64,000 nt of DNA from Flavobacterium frigidarium DSM 17623 (GCF_000425505.1 NZ_AUDO01000009.1:124001-188000), one strand, 5' to 3'. Positions 43,942-53,034 are shown, numbered from the stretch's first letter. Notes: a model not told the origin generated them from the letters alone. Numbers and translations are program-made.

Positions 43942-43947
43942 TAGTAT

Positions 43948-46254
43948 ATGACTACTAAGAAAAAAAATAATTCAAACAAGAATAAGAGTAGCGATTACAA
44001 GCGATATACAAAGAATTTCTGGAAGTTCTTTGCATACGGAATCAGCGGAATAATTTTACTTTTCTTACTTGCTTCATGGGGACTTTTTGGAACAATGCCA
44101 TCATTTGAAGATCTTGAAAATCCTGATTCTAATTTGGCCACTGAGATTATCTCTGCAGATGGTGTTGTTATTGGAAAATACTTTCAACAAAACCGCTCTC
44201 AGTTAAAATATTCTGACTTACCTAAAAATTTTGTAGATGCTCTTGTAGCTACAGAGGATGAGCGTTTTTATGAGCATTCAGGAATCGATGGTCGTGGAAC
44301 TTTAAGAGCAATTTCAAGTTTAGGTCGTGCTGGTGGAGCTTCTACCCTTACTCAACAATTAGCTAAACAATTGTTTCACCGCGAGGGATCTAAATTTCTA
44401 CCTTTTAGAATTGCACAAAAAATAAAAGAGTGGATTATCGCTATTCGATTAGAAAGACAATATACTAAAAATGAAATCATTGCAATGTACTGTAATGTTT
44501 ACGATTTTGGTAATTTCTCTGTTGGAGTTAGCTCTGCTGCTCAAACTTACTTTTCTAAAACGCCTAAGCAACTTACTGTAGACGAATCGGCAATCCTAGT
44601 GGGAATGTTTAAAAACTCGACTTTGTACAACCCAGTAAGAAACCCTCAAGGTGTCAAAAACCGAAGAAATGTAGTGTTGGCACAAATGGAGAAAAGCCGA
44701 ATGATTTCTACTGCTGAAAAGTTAAAATACCAAGAACTACCTATCTCATTAAATTTTAAACTTGAAAGCCATAGAGAAGGTACCGCAACATATTTTAGAG
44801 AGTATTTGCGTGATTACATGAAAAAATGGGCAGAAGAAAATAAAAAAGCTGACGGCTCTGATTACGACATTTACAAGGATGGTTTAAAAATTTATACCAC
44901 TATCGATTCAAGAATGCAGTTACATGCTGAAGCAGCCGTATCAGCGCATTTAGCTAATTTACAAGAAGAATTCTTTATTCAAGCAAAGAAAAACAAGAAT
45001 GCTCCTTTTGTAAATATTTCTGATAAGGAAACACAGCGTATTCTAACACAAGCAATGAAATCATCAAACAGATGGTCTGTGTTAAAATCAATGGATAAAA
45101 CAGACGAAGAAATAATCAAATCGTTCGATGTAAAAACTAAAATGACCGTCTTTACGTGGAAAGGTGAAAAAGATACTACGATGACTCCTATGGATTCAAT
45201 TCGTTATTACAAACACTTTTTACAATCAGGATTGATGGCCATGGAGCCACAAACCGGAAGCATCAAAGCATGGGTTGGTGGTATAAATTATAAATACTTT
45301 CAGTATGACCACGTAGGGCAAGGAGCAAGACAAGTAGGATCTACATTCAAGCCGTTTGTGTACGCTACCGCAATTGAGCAATTAAATATGTCTCCCTGCG
45401 ATTCAATCATTGATGCCCCTTTTACAATTCCTGTAGGACGCCATCATGTTACTTCATCGTGGACACCACGTAACTCTGACAACAGATATCGCGGAATGAT
45501 TACTTTGAAAAAAGCATTAGCAAACTCTATAAATACAGTATCTGCGAAGCTTATGGATAAAGTTGGTCCTGAAGCCGTAGTCAAATTAACACATAAATTA
45601 GGAATTAAATCAGAGATTCCTTTACAACCTTCTATTGCTCTTGGAGCAGTCGATATCACTGTTGAGCAAATGGTAGCAGCTTACAGCACCTTTGCCAATC
45701 AAGGGGTTTACAACAAACCACAATTTTTATCTCGTATTGAAGATAAGAGTGGCGTAGTAATTTACGAGCCTATACCTGAGTCTCATGATGTTTTAAATAA
45801 AGATATCGCATTTGCCATTATCAAATTACTTGAAGGCGTTACCGAAGGTGGGTCTGGAAATAGATTGAGAACACAAGGAGGCGGTAATGGATACAATAGA
45901 ATCACTGGGTATCCTTACATGTTCACCAATCCTATTGCGGGTAAAACAGGTACCACACAAAATCAATCTGATGGTTGGTTTATGGGTATGGTTCCTAACT
46001 TAGTTACAGGAGTTTGGGTAGGTTGCGAGGACCGTTCGGCACGTTTTAGAAGCATTACTTACGGTCAAGGTGCAACAGCCGCTTTACCTGTTTGGGCTTA
46101 TTTCATGAAATTATGTTATGCTGATGAGAATCTAAAAGTATCCAAATCAGAATTTGAACGTCCAGCAAATCTTTCTATAAAAGTAGATTGTTATGCCGCA
46201 CCAAAAATAGTTGATACAACTGCTGTTCAAAATACTGACGAATTCGAATTTTAA
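43948..46254 (+). CDS. Penicillin-binding protein 1A
   Basis: 768 residues, bifunctional peptidoglycan synthase. One membrane anchor (about 30-50) precedes the GT51 glycosyltransferase (about 60-240, catalytic Glu in ATEDERFYEHSGID, second Glu region GGASTLTQQLAKQL). The transpeptidase domain (about 400-720) has GSTFKPF (catalytic Ser), SIN (SINTVSAK) and KTGTT. A short C-terminal tail has the Cys-Ala-Ala-Pro region. It is the last gene of the ricT-gldH operon, and the structured element D starts 7 nt after its stop. Confidence 0.97.
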   Translation: MTTKKKNNSNKNKSSDYKRYTKNFWKFFAYGISGIILLFLLASWGLFGTMPSFEDLENPDSNLATEIISADGVVIGKYFQQNRSQLKYSDLPKNFVDALVATEDERFYEHSGIDGRGTLRAISSLGRAGGASTLTQQLAKQLFHREGSKFLPFRIAQKIKEWIIAIRLERQYTKNEIIAMYCNVYDFGNFSVGVSSAAQTYFSKTPKQLTVDESAILVGMFKNSTLYNPVRNPQGVKNRRNVVLAQMEKSRMISTAEKLKYQELPISLNFKLESHREGTATYFREYLRDYMKKWAEENKKADGSDYDIYKDGLKIYTTIDSRMQLHAEAAVSAHLANLQEEFFIQAKKNKNAPFVNISDKETQRILTQAMKSSNRWSVLKSMDKTDEEIIKSFDVKTKMTVFTWKGEKDTTMTPMDSIRYYKHFLQSGLMAMEPQTGSIKAWVGGINYKYFQYDHVGQGARQVGSTFKPFVYATAIEQLNMSPCDSIIDAPFTIPVGRHHVTSSWTPRNSDNRYRGMITLKKALANSINTVSAKLMDKVGPEAVVKLTHKLGIKSEIPLQPSIALGAVDITVEQMVAAYSTFANQGVYNKPQFLSRIEDKSGVVIYEPIPESHDVLNKDIAFAIIKLLEGVTEGGSGNRLRTQGGGNGYNRITGYPYMFTNPIAGKTGTTQNQSDGWFMGMVPNLVTGVWVGCEDRSARFRSITYGQGATAALPVWAYFMKLCYADENLKVSKSEFERPANLSIKVDCYAAPKIVDTTAVQNTDEFEF

Positions 46255-46261
46255 AATAATT

Positions 46262-46336
46262 AGAAGCTAATCCAGCTATTCGCTTAATCTTTGTGGTTGA
46301 ACCCCAACCACAAAGGATACCGCTACTATCTGGGCT
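46262..46336 (+). repeat. Dispersed structured element, copy D
   Basis: On the plus strand it reads AGAAGCTAATCCAGCTATTCG...CGCTACTATCTGGGCT. The hairpin arms are CTTTGTGGTTG and CAACCACAAAG (perfect 11-bp pairing). It starts 7 nt after the pbp1A stop in the transcribed orientation; scoA begins 40 nt after its end. Confidence 0.8.
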
Positions 46337-46376
46337 AAAACACCTACTATTAATTACACTATTATAACCGCAATAT

Positions 46377-47075
46377 ATGATTAATAAAAAAGTAAACAGT
46401 GTACAAGAAGCACTTGACGGCGTACAAGACGGAATGACTATTATGTTAGGTGGTTTTGGTTTGTGCGGTATTCCAGAGAATGCGATTGCTGAGCTTGTAA
46501 TCAAAGAAACTAAAGAGCTAACATGTATTTCTAACAATGCAGGTGTCGATGATTTTGGACTTGGTTTGCTTTTACAAAAGCGCCAAATCAAAAAAATGAT
46601 CTCCTCTTATGTTGGTGAAAATGCAGAATTTGAACGCCAAATGCTTTCAGGAGAATTAGACGTAGAATTGACTCCTCAAGGCACCCTAGCCGAAAAATGT
46701 CGTGCTGCACAAGCAGGAATTCCAGCCTTCTTTACGCCAGCAGGTTACGGAACAGAGGTAGCCGAAGGAAAGGAAGTTCGTGAATTCAATGGCAAACCAC
46801 ACATCATGGAATTAGCCTACGACGCTGATTTTGCTATAGTAAAAGCTTGGAAAGGTGACGAAGCAGGAAACTTAATTTTTAAAGGAACCGCTCGCAACTT
46901 TAATGCATGTATGGCCGGTGGTGCAAAAATCACTGTCGCAGAAGTAGAAGAACTTTTACCCGCAGGTTCGCTAGATCCTAACGAAATTCATATCCCGGGA
47001 ATTATGGTTCAGCGAATTTTTCAAGGAGAGAAATTCGAGAAAAGAATCGAACAAAGAACGGTGCGACAAAAATAA
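46377..47075 (+). CDS. scoA: 3-oxoacid CoA-transferase subunit A
   Basis: 232 residues, cytosolic. The N-terminal [41 protein letters not shown] is typical of subunit A. It carries the CoA-transferase glycine motif ([10 protein letters not shown]) and the family stretches [16 protein letters not shown] and [25 protein letters not shown]. With subunit B it swaps CoA between succinyl-CoA and acetoacetate (ketone body use and polyhydroxybutyrate/leucine breakdown). The catalytic Glu is on subunit B. scoB follows after 89 nt. Confidence 0.93.
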   Translation: MINKKVNSVQEALDGVQDGMTIMLGGFGLCGIPENAIAELVIKETKELTCISNNAGVDDFGLGLLLQKRQIKKMISSYVGENAEFERQMLSGELDVELTPQGTLAEKCRAAQAGIPAFFTPAGYGTEVAEGKEVREFNGKPHIMELAYDADFAIVKAWKGDEAGNLIFKGTARNFNACMAGGAKITVAEVEELLPAGSLDPNEIHIPGIMVQRIFQGEKFEKRIEQRTVRQK

Positions 47076-47164
47076 TTGACAATGAAACTACTTACTATAT
47101 AGTGGTTCCATTCGATCAAAAAACTTAATGATCCTTAATACCCTACTGGTTTAAATAAAAGTAT

Positions 47165-47821
47165 ATGTTAGGAAAAGAAGAAATTGCAAAACGAATAGCT
47201 AAAGAAGTTAAAGACCGTTTCTATGTAAATCTAGGAATAGGAATTCCAACTCTTGTGGCTAATTATGTTCGTGAAGATATTAATGTGGAGTTTCAAAGCG
47301 AAAACGGCGTTTTAGGGATGGGTCCATTCCCTTTTGAAGGAGAAGAAGATGCTGACATTATTAACGCCGGAAAACAAACGATTACTACCTTAGCAGGAGC
47401 TTCCTTCTTTGATTCTGCTTTTAGTTTTGGTATGATACGCTCTCAAAAAGTAGACTTAACTATTCTGGGCGCTATGGAAGTTGCTGAAAATGGTGATATT
47501 GCCAACTGGAAAATTCCAGGAAAAATGGTAAAAGGAATGGGTGGTGCTATGGATTTAGTAGCTTCTGCTGAAAATATCATTGTTGCGATGATGCATGTTA
47601 ATAAAAAAGGAGAATCAAAAATCCTGAAAAAATGTACCCTTCCCTTAACGGGTGTAGGTTGCGTCAAAAAAGTAGTTACTGAGCTAGCCGTTTTAGAAGT
47701 TACTCCTCAAGGTTTTAAACTTTTAGAACGTGCTCCAGGAGTTTCAGTAGCCCACATTATCGCTTCAACAGAGGCTGAACTAATTATTGAAGGAGAAATT
47801 CCCGAAATGGTCATTGATTAA
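47165..47821 (+). CDS. scoB: 3-oxoacid CoA-transferase subunit B
   Basis: 218 residues. The catalytic Glu is in FQSENGVLGMGPF (about residues 46-58). The N-terminal GIGIPTLVANYV and the FDSAFSFGMIRSQKVDLTILGAMEVAENGDIANWKIPGK segment are diagnostic of the family. It pairs with subunit A to transfer CoA from succinyl-CoA to acetoacetate. Length is normal. The ATG follows the subunit A stop by 89 nt, so the two are probably on one transcript. It ends at a convergent terminator. Confidence 0.95.
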   Translation: MLGKEEIAKRIAKEVKDRFYVNLGIGIPTLVANYVREDINVEFQSENGVLGMGPFPFEGEEDADIINAGKQTITTLAGASFFDSAFSFGMIRSQKVDLTILGAMEVAENGDIANWKIPGKMVKGMGGAMDLVASAENIIVAMMHVNKKGESKILKKCTLPLTGVGCVKKVVTELAVLEVTPQGFKLLERAPGVSVAHIIASTEAELIIEGEIPEMVID

Positions 47822-47857
47822 GAACATTCTTTAATAGAACGTTTAACAAAATATATC

Positions 47858-47892
47858 AAGCTTGCTTTTAAATAAAAGCAAGCTTTTTTTTA
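47858..47892. terminator. Bidirectional terminator, scoB / response regulator
   Basis: 13-bp perfect stem (AAGCTTGCTTTTA / TAAAAGCAAGCTT) with an AA loop, then TTTTTT on the plus strand. The minus-strand response regulator ends at 47890, inside its T-tract. Confidence 0.93.
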
Positions 47893-48273
47893 ATCAAAAT
47901 CTATATTAAGGCTAGCCAAAATAGTTTTACTAAAAGGCTTCTCAACAAAATTGATAATCTTGGAATATTGAGCCGCTTTATCTTTATCCTCTTGATCCAC
48001 AGAGGATGTCACCATTACTATCTCAATAGGGTGAGTAAACGCTTCATCATGTATAATATCAAGCAATCCCCAGCCATCCATCACCGGCATATTGACATCG
48101 AGAAATAATAAAATGGTTCTTTTATCTTCTTTTAAACTTGCAGTATAATCTAAGAATTTTTTGGCAGAATTAAATGATTTAGACTCTTCGCTTAAAGCTA
48201 CACTCTGCAGAATCTTATGATGCAAGAACAAGATGATATCATCATCATCAACAACTATTACATTATAATTCAT
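47890..48273 (-). CDS. Single-domain response regulator
   Basis: 127 residues, one receiver domain. Phospho-acceptor Asp59 in LLFLDVNMPVMDGW, the acidic pocket DDDD at the N-terminus, and the Lys in VEKPFSK. There is no output domain, so it acts by protein contact (CheY-like). Its start overlaps the stop of the upstream receiver-PAS gene by 11 nt, so the two are translationally coupled and very probably work together. Confidence 0.95.
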   Translation of the reverse strand: MNYNVIVVDDDDIILFLHHKILQSVALSEESKSFNSAKKFLDYTASLKEDKRTILLFLDVNMPVMDGWGLLDIIHDEAFTHPIEIVMVTSSVDQEDKDKAAQYSKIINFVEKPFSKTILASLNIDFD

Positions 48274-49288
48274 TTGAGTTTGTTTTATTGATCGTTTCTG
48301 TCTTTTTAACTACGGCTCTAATTATAGTATCGAGCTCCTTACCTGATTCGAAAAAATGACCCAGCAAATGTTCATATTCTAACGGAATCATCTTTGACTC
48401 TAACATGAAATCAACTATTGACATCATCTTAGCTAGTGGTGCCCTAATTACGTGAGAATGGGTCCATGCAATATCTTTTAAGCTTTTATTTTGCGCTTCG
48501 ATTGTCGCGATATGTTGTATGTGTTTGCTAATGTCATTTGCCATAACCAACTTAGCTTTTTGATTGTCAAAAAATATCAAATTGCTTTGTATTTCGACAT
48601 CTATAATTTGGCCATCCTTAGATTGATGTCTTAGATAATGCTGCTTTAAATTATCCTTGTATTGGTCAAAGGAATTAACCTCCTCATCAAATAAATAGTA
48701 ATCTTCAGGGGGTCGAATGTCTTTAGTCGTCATTTTTAGAAATTCTTCCTTAGAAAATCCGTACTTCTCGATAGCAGCTTTATTTACATCTAAAAACATA
48801 AAAGTTCCTAAATCATAAACCCACATGGGCAACGGACTTAAATGAAATAAATCACTATAACGCGATTTAGCCAATTCATAAGAAAAGAAGATTTTCTTAC
48901 GTTCTATTGCACAGATGATACTTTTATGAAGACAAGACACTTCTAATTCTTCTTTTACAAGATAATCAGAAATTCCAGATTTTATAGAGCTCAATGCAAA
49001 ATCAATATGCTTATGTGAAACTACAGCAATAATAGGACAAAGATACACTTGTTCAACAACCTCTGCGACTACATCGTCCATGGCAATATCAGGCAATGTA
49101 GGACTTAATAAAACAACATCGAAAAATTTTTCTGAACTAGACAAAATTGATAAAGCTTCACTAAAATTTTTGGCGTGCCTAACCTCAGACTCAAAACTCG
49201 ACTCATCAAGCAAACGTTTAATTTTTTCATAGTCTGCCTCGTTATCCTCGATAACTAAGATAGCATATGTTTTTACGGCTTCAATCAT
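48263..49288 (-). CDS. Degenerate receiver-PAS-DHp protein without ATPase domain
   Basis: 341 residues. Residues 8-125 form a receiver-like domain with the acidic pocket (VIEDNEAD), but the phospho-acceptor position is Ser62 (VVLLSPTLPD) rather than Asp. A PAS domain follows (about 145-255, FHLSPLPMWVYDLGTFMFLDVNKAAIEKYGFSKEEF). Then a histidine-kinase dimerisation helix carries His279 in SHVIRAPL. The protein ends at 341 with no HATPase_c domain. It therefore cannot autophosphorylate alone. It could be a phosphotransfer or sensor subunit feeding the coupled response regulator, or a decayed kinase. No frameshift is seen: the reading frame simply stops and the next gene overlaps. Confidence 0.9.
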   Translation of the reverse strand: MIEAVKTYAILVIEDNEADYEKIKRLLDESSFESEVRHAKNFSEALSILSSSEKFFDVVLLSPTLPDIAMDDVVAEVVEQVYLCPIIAVVSHKHIDFALSSIKSGISDYLVKEELEVSCLHKSIICAIERKKIFFSYELAKSRYSDLFHLSPLPMWVYDLGTFMFLDVNKAAIEKYGFSKEEFLKMTTKDIRPPEDYYLFDEEVNSFDQYKDNLKQHYLRHQSKDGQIIDVEIQSNLIFFDNQKAKLVMANDISKHIQHIATIEAQNKSLKDIAWTHSHVIRAPLAKMMSIVDFMLESKMIPLEYEHLLGHFFESGKELDTIIRAVVKKTETINKTNSNEL

Positions 49289-49412
49289 TTTATTCCTTTT
49301 GAAATTATTCTATAATTACTTCGAAATTTTAAGCTACTTATTTAATTATTGCCCTAATTAAGTCACTAAGTTATGCAAAACCGATTGGATATCTATATTT
49401 TATAGCTAAAAG

Positions 49413-51119
49413 CTACCTAATTATTTGAGTGCTTTCTCCTTTTGGGATGGCATCAATTAGCTTTTTTGTGTACTCTTTTTGTGGATTTTTGTATAAAACA
49501 TCAGCATCCGCAATCTCTTCAATCTCCCCCTTGTTCATGACTAACACTTGATCACTCATGTACTTTACCACTGCTAAATCATGTGAGATAAAGACATAAG
49601 TAAAACCAAAATTTTCTTTTAACTCGTTAAGTAAATTGAGAACCTGAGCTTGAACTGAAATATCTAAAGCAGAAACTGATTCATCGCAAACAATCAATTT
49701 AGGTTGCAAAGCGATTGTTCTAGCGATACCGATACGCTGACGCTGTCCTCCCGAAAACTCATGTGGATAGCGATTAAAAACTTCTGCAGTCAAACCTACC
49801 CTTTCTAGAATTTCGATTGTCTTGGTTTTTCTTTCTTTATCATTCTTGTACAAACCATGTACTTTCATGGGTTCCATGATAGCAGTGCCTATAGGAATTC
49901 TAGGATTCAACGATGAGTAAGGGTCTTGAAAAATTATCTGAATCTCTTTTCTTAGCTTTTTAATAGCACTTTTGTCAAGTTTAGTAATATCTGTACCGCG
50001 GTATAAAATTTGGCCCGCAGTCGCTTTATCCAGTTGCAGTATCGCATTACCTAGAGTCGACTTACCACAGCCACTCTCCCCTACTAAACCCAACGTCTCT
50101 CCTTCATACAATTTAAAACTGACGTTATTAACTGCTTTAAATCCTGTTTTTTTTCCAAAGAAACCTGCTGTTGTAAAATACTCCTTCTCCACGTTTACTA
50201 CTTCTAGCAAAGGTGCTTGTGCATACAATTGCGCGTGAAATTGCGCTCGGTCATCGCTACTAACTGTAGTGGTATCGATGGTATTACTTAAAAAATCTTG
50301 AATGGTAGGCAACCTCTTTAAACGCACGTCTAACGAAGGTCTAGATGCAATCAAAGCTTTTGTATAATTATGTTCTGGATTTTTGAAAATTTGATCTACT
50401 TCTCCTTGTTCTACAATAGCCCCTTTATACATCACTAAAACGCGATGAGCAATATCTGAAACTAACGATAAATCGTGAGAAATAAAGATGATACTCATGC
50501 CTGTTTCTAGCTGGATATCTTTAAGCAACTGTATAATTTCTTTTTGAACAGTCACATCTAACGCAGTTGTTGGCTCATCTGCAATTAATAACTTCGGTTT
50601 ACAAGCAATCGCCATAGCAATCATGACTCTTTGCTTTTGACCACCAGAAATCTCATGTGGATATTTATCAAAAATTACTTCTGGATTAGGCAGTTTTACT
50701 TTTTCGAAAAGAGATAATGTTTCCTTTTTACTCGCTAACTTAGACGAAGTAGTGTGTTGCAACAGAATTTCCTGCACTTGAAAACCACATTTTAATGAAG
50801 GGTTCAACGAACTCATGGGCTCTTGAAATATCATGGCGATATCATTTCCCCTTAAATTTTGTAATTCTTTTTCGTTTAGCTCTGCAATATCTTTGCCATC
50901 AAAAACAATCTTTCCATTTGTTATTTTCGAAATAGTATTGGGTAAAAGTCCCATAATTGCAAGAGAAGAAACCGATTTACCTGAACCTGATTCACCTACA
51001 ATTCCAAGAATTTCATTCTCAAATAATTGATAGCTAATGGTATTTATAACGGCAGACAAAGTCCCTTCCTTTTTAAAGGAAATTTCTAAATCTTGAACGG
51101 ATAATAATGGCTTGTTCAT
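49413..51119 (-). CDS. ABC transporter protein with two ATPase domains (Dpp/Opp-like)
   Basis: 568 residues, two fused ATPase domains as in YejF/DppDF-type importers. Domain 1 (about 1-265): Walker A GESGSGKSV, ABC signature SGGQKQR, Walker B LLIADEPT. Domain 2 (about 310-565): Walker A GESGCGKST, signature SGGQRQR, Walker B LIVCDES. It energises uptake of dipeptides, oligopeptides or nickel. No permease or binding protein adjoins it here, so the partners are elsewhere; this is a usual arrangement in Bacteroidota. The gene stands alone. Confidence 0.92.
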   Translation of the reverse strand: MNKPLLSVQDLEISFKKEGTLSAVINTISYQLFENEILGIVGESGSGKSVSSLAIMGLLPNTISKITNGKIVFDGKDIAELNEKELQNLRGNDIAMIFQEPMSSLNPSLKCGFQVQEILLQHTTSSKLASKKETLSLFEKVKLPNPEVIFDKYPHEISGGQKQRVMIAMAIACKPKLLIADEPTTALDVTVQKEIIQLLKDIQLETGMSIIFISHDLSLVSDIAHRVLVMYKGAIVEQGEVDQIFKNPEHNYTKALIASRPSLDVRLKRLPTIQDFLSNTIDTTTVSSDDRAQFHAQLYAQAPLLEVVNVEKEYFTTAGFFGKKTGFKAVNNVSFKLYEGETLGLVGESGCGKSTLGNAILQLDKATAGQILYRGTDITKLDKSAIKKLRKEIQIIFQDPYSSLNPRIPIGTAIMEPMKVHGLYKNDKERKTKTIEILERVGLTAEVFNRYPHEFSGGQRQRIGIARTIALQPKLIVCDESVSALDISVQAQVLNLLNELKENFGFTYVFISHDLAVVKYMSDQVLVMNKGEIEEIADADVLYKNPQKEYTKKLIDAIPKGESTQIIR

Positions 51120-51167
51120 GGGGTAAAAGTAACTATTTAAGTGCCAATTTGCATAAAAAAAAGGCGT

Positions 51168-51881
51168 TTAAACGTGAATAATTTCGTCTTCTATTAATAA
51201 ACTTTCTTGTCGCAATCTTAAAAAGATTTGAGCTACAGCAATCGTATCTTTTTCACAGTAGGTGATAATCCTGTCAATATCTTTATCGACATAGTAGACT
51301 TGACCTACCTGACTACCATCGATATCTCCCTTAGGGGAAGGAATTCCGAGTACTTTACACATTAATTTTAAAGAAGTATAATGCTTGTAATCCCCAAATT
51401 TCCATAATTCTAACGTATCTAAATGCGGAATCTCCCATGGTTTTTTACCAAATAGATTTAGCTTATTCGGAATTGTAATATTATTGATAATCATGCGTCT
51501 TGCCAAAAATGGAATATCAAATTCTTTTATATTATGACCACAAAGTAAGTGTTGCGCTTGATTAAAATGATTGTTTAGTAAGTTATTAAAGTCTTTTAAA
51601 ATAGTAGCTTCTTCACCAAAAAAAGAGGTCACTCTAAAATTCCTTATGTCTGATTTGTTTGCAAAATATCCCACTGAGATGCAAACAATTTTACCAAACT
51701 CAGCCCAGATTCCCGCACGATCATAAAATTCCTCAGCAGAATAATCATCTTTACGTTGGTACTGCGTTTTTTGCTGCCAGAGCTCCTGCAATTCTGAATC
51801 TAATGAATTAAAATCTTCGGTCTCTGGAACCGTTTCTATATCTAAAAATAGAATATTATTGAGATTTATCTTTTCTATCAT
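51168..51881 (-). CDS. 3'-5' exonuclease, PolB-exonuclease-like
   Basis: 237 residues, DnaQ-like fold. ExoI motif LFLDIETVPE (Asp and Glu), ExoII in CGHNIKEFDIPFL and ExoIII YCEKDTIAVAQIFL (Asp), giving a DEDDy-type active site. Length and motifs match the predicted PolB-related exonucleases of Bacteroidota (DNA_pol_B_exo2). The role is probably DNA or RNA end trimming, unproven. A short T-rich hairpin overlaps its stop codon (51165-51174 palindrome). Confidence 0.85.
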   Translation of the reverse strand: MIEKINLNNILFLDIETVPETEDFNSLDSELQELWQQKTQYQRKDDYSAEEFYDRAGIWAEFGKIVCISVGYFANKSDIRNFRVTSFFGEEATILKDFNNLLNNHFNQAQHLLCGHNIKEFDIPFLARRMIINNITIPNKLNLFGKKPWEIPHLDTLELWKFGDYKHYTSLKLMCKVLGIPSPKGDIDGSQVGQVYYVDKDIDRIITYCEKDTIAVAQIFLRLRQESLLIEDEIIHV

Positions 51882-51920
51882 GGTTAAAGATTTTATTGAA
51901 ATAATAACTTGCTATTTATT

Positions 51921-52391
51921 TTAAAATAAACTTTGCTGATGCGAGGGAGATTCATGCTCCAGAAGCCATTTTTTACGCCAGAGTCCGCCTGCATAGCCAG
52001 TTAATGAACCGTCAGAACCAATAACGCGGTGACAAGGAATTATAATCCATAAAGGATTTTTCCCGTTAGCGGCAGCCACAGCCCGAATTGCTTTTACATT
52101 CCCTAATAATTTTGATTGATCAAGATACGTACTCGTTTTTCCGTAAGGAATCGTTTGAAGAGACTTCCAGACTTCCTTTTGGAAATCAGTGCCTTTAGGA
52201 TTTAAGACCAAATCAAATTCTTTCCTTTCTCCTGAAAAATAAGCATTTATTTGAGTAACGGCTTCTTGAAAATAGAACGGTATGATAATAGATGGCAAAC
52301 CTTCCTCTACAACCGAAAGTGCTGCAATACCATTTTCGTCTCCGTCTAACTTGGCAATACCTAATGGCGTTTGAATATTAACTGATTCCAT
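51921..52391 (-). CDS. ogt: Methylated-DNA-cysteine methyltransferase
   Basis: 156 residues, a one-time-use DNA repair protein that removes alkyl groups from O6-alkylguanine. The active site is PCHRV (IIPCHRVIGSDGSLTGYAGG), with the DNA-binding helix just upstream (YGKTSTYLDQSKLLGN). The N-terminal domain is short, as in Ogt rather than Ada. Length is normal for Ogt. It starts at the ATG 52391 and stands alone, with the terminator of the upstream cytochrome gene about 50 nt before it. Confidence 0.95.
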   Translation of the reverse strand: MESVNIQTPLGIAKLDGDENGIAALSVVEEGLPSIIIPFYFQEAVTQINAYFSGERKEFDLVLNPKGTDFQKEVWKSLQTIPYGKTSTYLDQSKLLGNVKAIRAVAAANGKNPLWIIIPCHRVIGSDGSLTGYAGGLWRKKWLLEHESPSHQQSLF

Positions 52392-52437
52392 AGCTTAAAG
52401 ATATTGTTTTTTAAATACATCACTAAATTGTAGTAAT

Positions 52438-52462
52438 AAAAAAACCATCCCTAACGAGATGG
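52438..52462 (-). terminator. Terminator beyond element E (cytochrome transcript)
   Basis: On the minus strand, CCATC/GATGG with an 8-nt loop is followed by seven T residues. It lies between element E and ogt, so it would end the cytochrome c transcript after the element. Confidence 0.7.
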
Positions 52463-52474
52463 CTCTTGTTTTTT

Positions 52475-52548
52475 AGCCTTGATAGTAGCGGCATCCTCTT
52501 GTGGTGGTGTTCACCACAAGAGATATAGCGAATAGCGAGAATAGCTCC
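52475..52548 (-). repeat. Dispersed structured element, copy E
   Basis: On the minus strand it begins GGAGCTATTCTCGCTATTCG and ends GATAGTAG-type/AAGGCT boxes around a strong hairpin (arms CTCTTGTGGTG and CACCACAAGAG). It starts 5 nt after the cytochrome c stop codon and is followed by that gene's terminator (52462). Same family as copies A-D. Confidence 0.82.
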
Positions 52549-52553
52549 TTAAA

Positions 52554-52955
52554 TTACTTAGCATTGCTATAGATGTAAGCTTCTAGCGCCTTAAGTTCCT
52601 CCACTGACATTGCTTTTGTGAGTCCGAAATTAGTTTTCATCACTTCATACTGACTTGGATCAACAATAGGCTTAGCATCGTCCTTTAAAAAAGCTACGAT
52701 ATCGCCACCTTTAGCTTTGTAAATCGAAGCAATTTCTTGAATGCTAGGACCTACAACTTTTTGATCAACTTGGTGACACGCTACACAATTTCCCTTTCCT
52801 TCAAAGATTTGTTTTCCAAGCTCTTCAGGCGTTTGGTCTTTTGCTGGCATCCCCTCTGATATTTCACTATCTACAGCAGCGCCAAATGATTCTGTTTCTT
52901 GCTTCTTACAGGCAAAAGCCAATAATACAAATGCACATATAATTATTTTTTTCAT
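52554..52955 (-). CDS. Small c-type cytochrome lipoprotein
   Basis: 133 residues. The lipoprotein signal MKKIIICAFVLLAFACKKQ has its lipid-modified Cys near residue 16. The heme-binding motif is CVACH (GNCVACHQVD, about residues 57-61). A Met-containing segment (MKTNFGLTKAMSVEELKALEAYI) probably supplies the sixth ligand. It carries electrons at the periplasmic side. The gene sits next to hemB and the heme cluster, consistent with the need for heme. Its 3' end is followed at once by element E and a terminator. Confidence 0.93.
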   Translation of the reverse strand: MKKIIICAFVLLAFACKKQETESFGAAVDSEISEGMPAKDQTPEELGKQIFEGKGNCVACHQVDQKVVGPSIQEIASIYKAKGGDIVAFLKDDAKPIVDPSQYEVMKTNFGLTKAMSVEELKALEAYIYSNAK

Positions 52956-52974
52956 GATATAAATATTGGTTAAT

Positions 52975-52982
52975 CAAAGATA
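52975..52982 (-). promoter_or_regulatory. -7 promoter box for the cytochrome gene
   Basis: TATCTTTG on the minus strand matches TAnnTTTG and ends 19 nt before the ATG at 52955. Confidence 0.6.
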
Positions 52983-53034
52983 AATCATTCTTAACAATCT
53001 AATAATGACCTTTATCAGGTTCTATCTACGAAGC

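Noticed and set aside
48263..48273. Possible frameshift joining the receiver-PAS gene to the response regulator
   Set aside because: The two genes overlap by 11 nt with a normal stop and start. The response regulator is complete on its own, so coupling rather than a broken fusion is the simpler reading.
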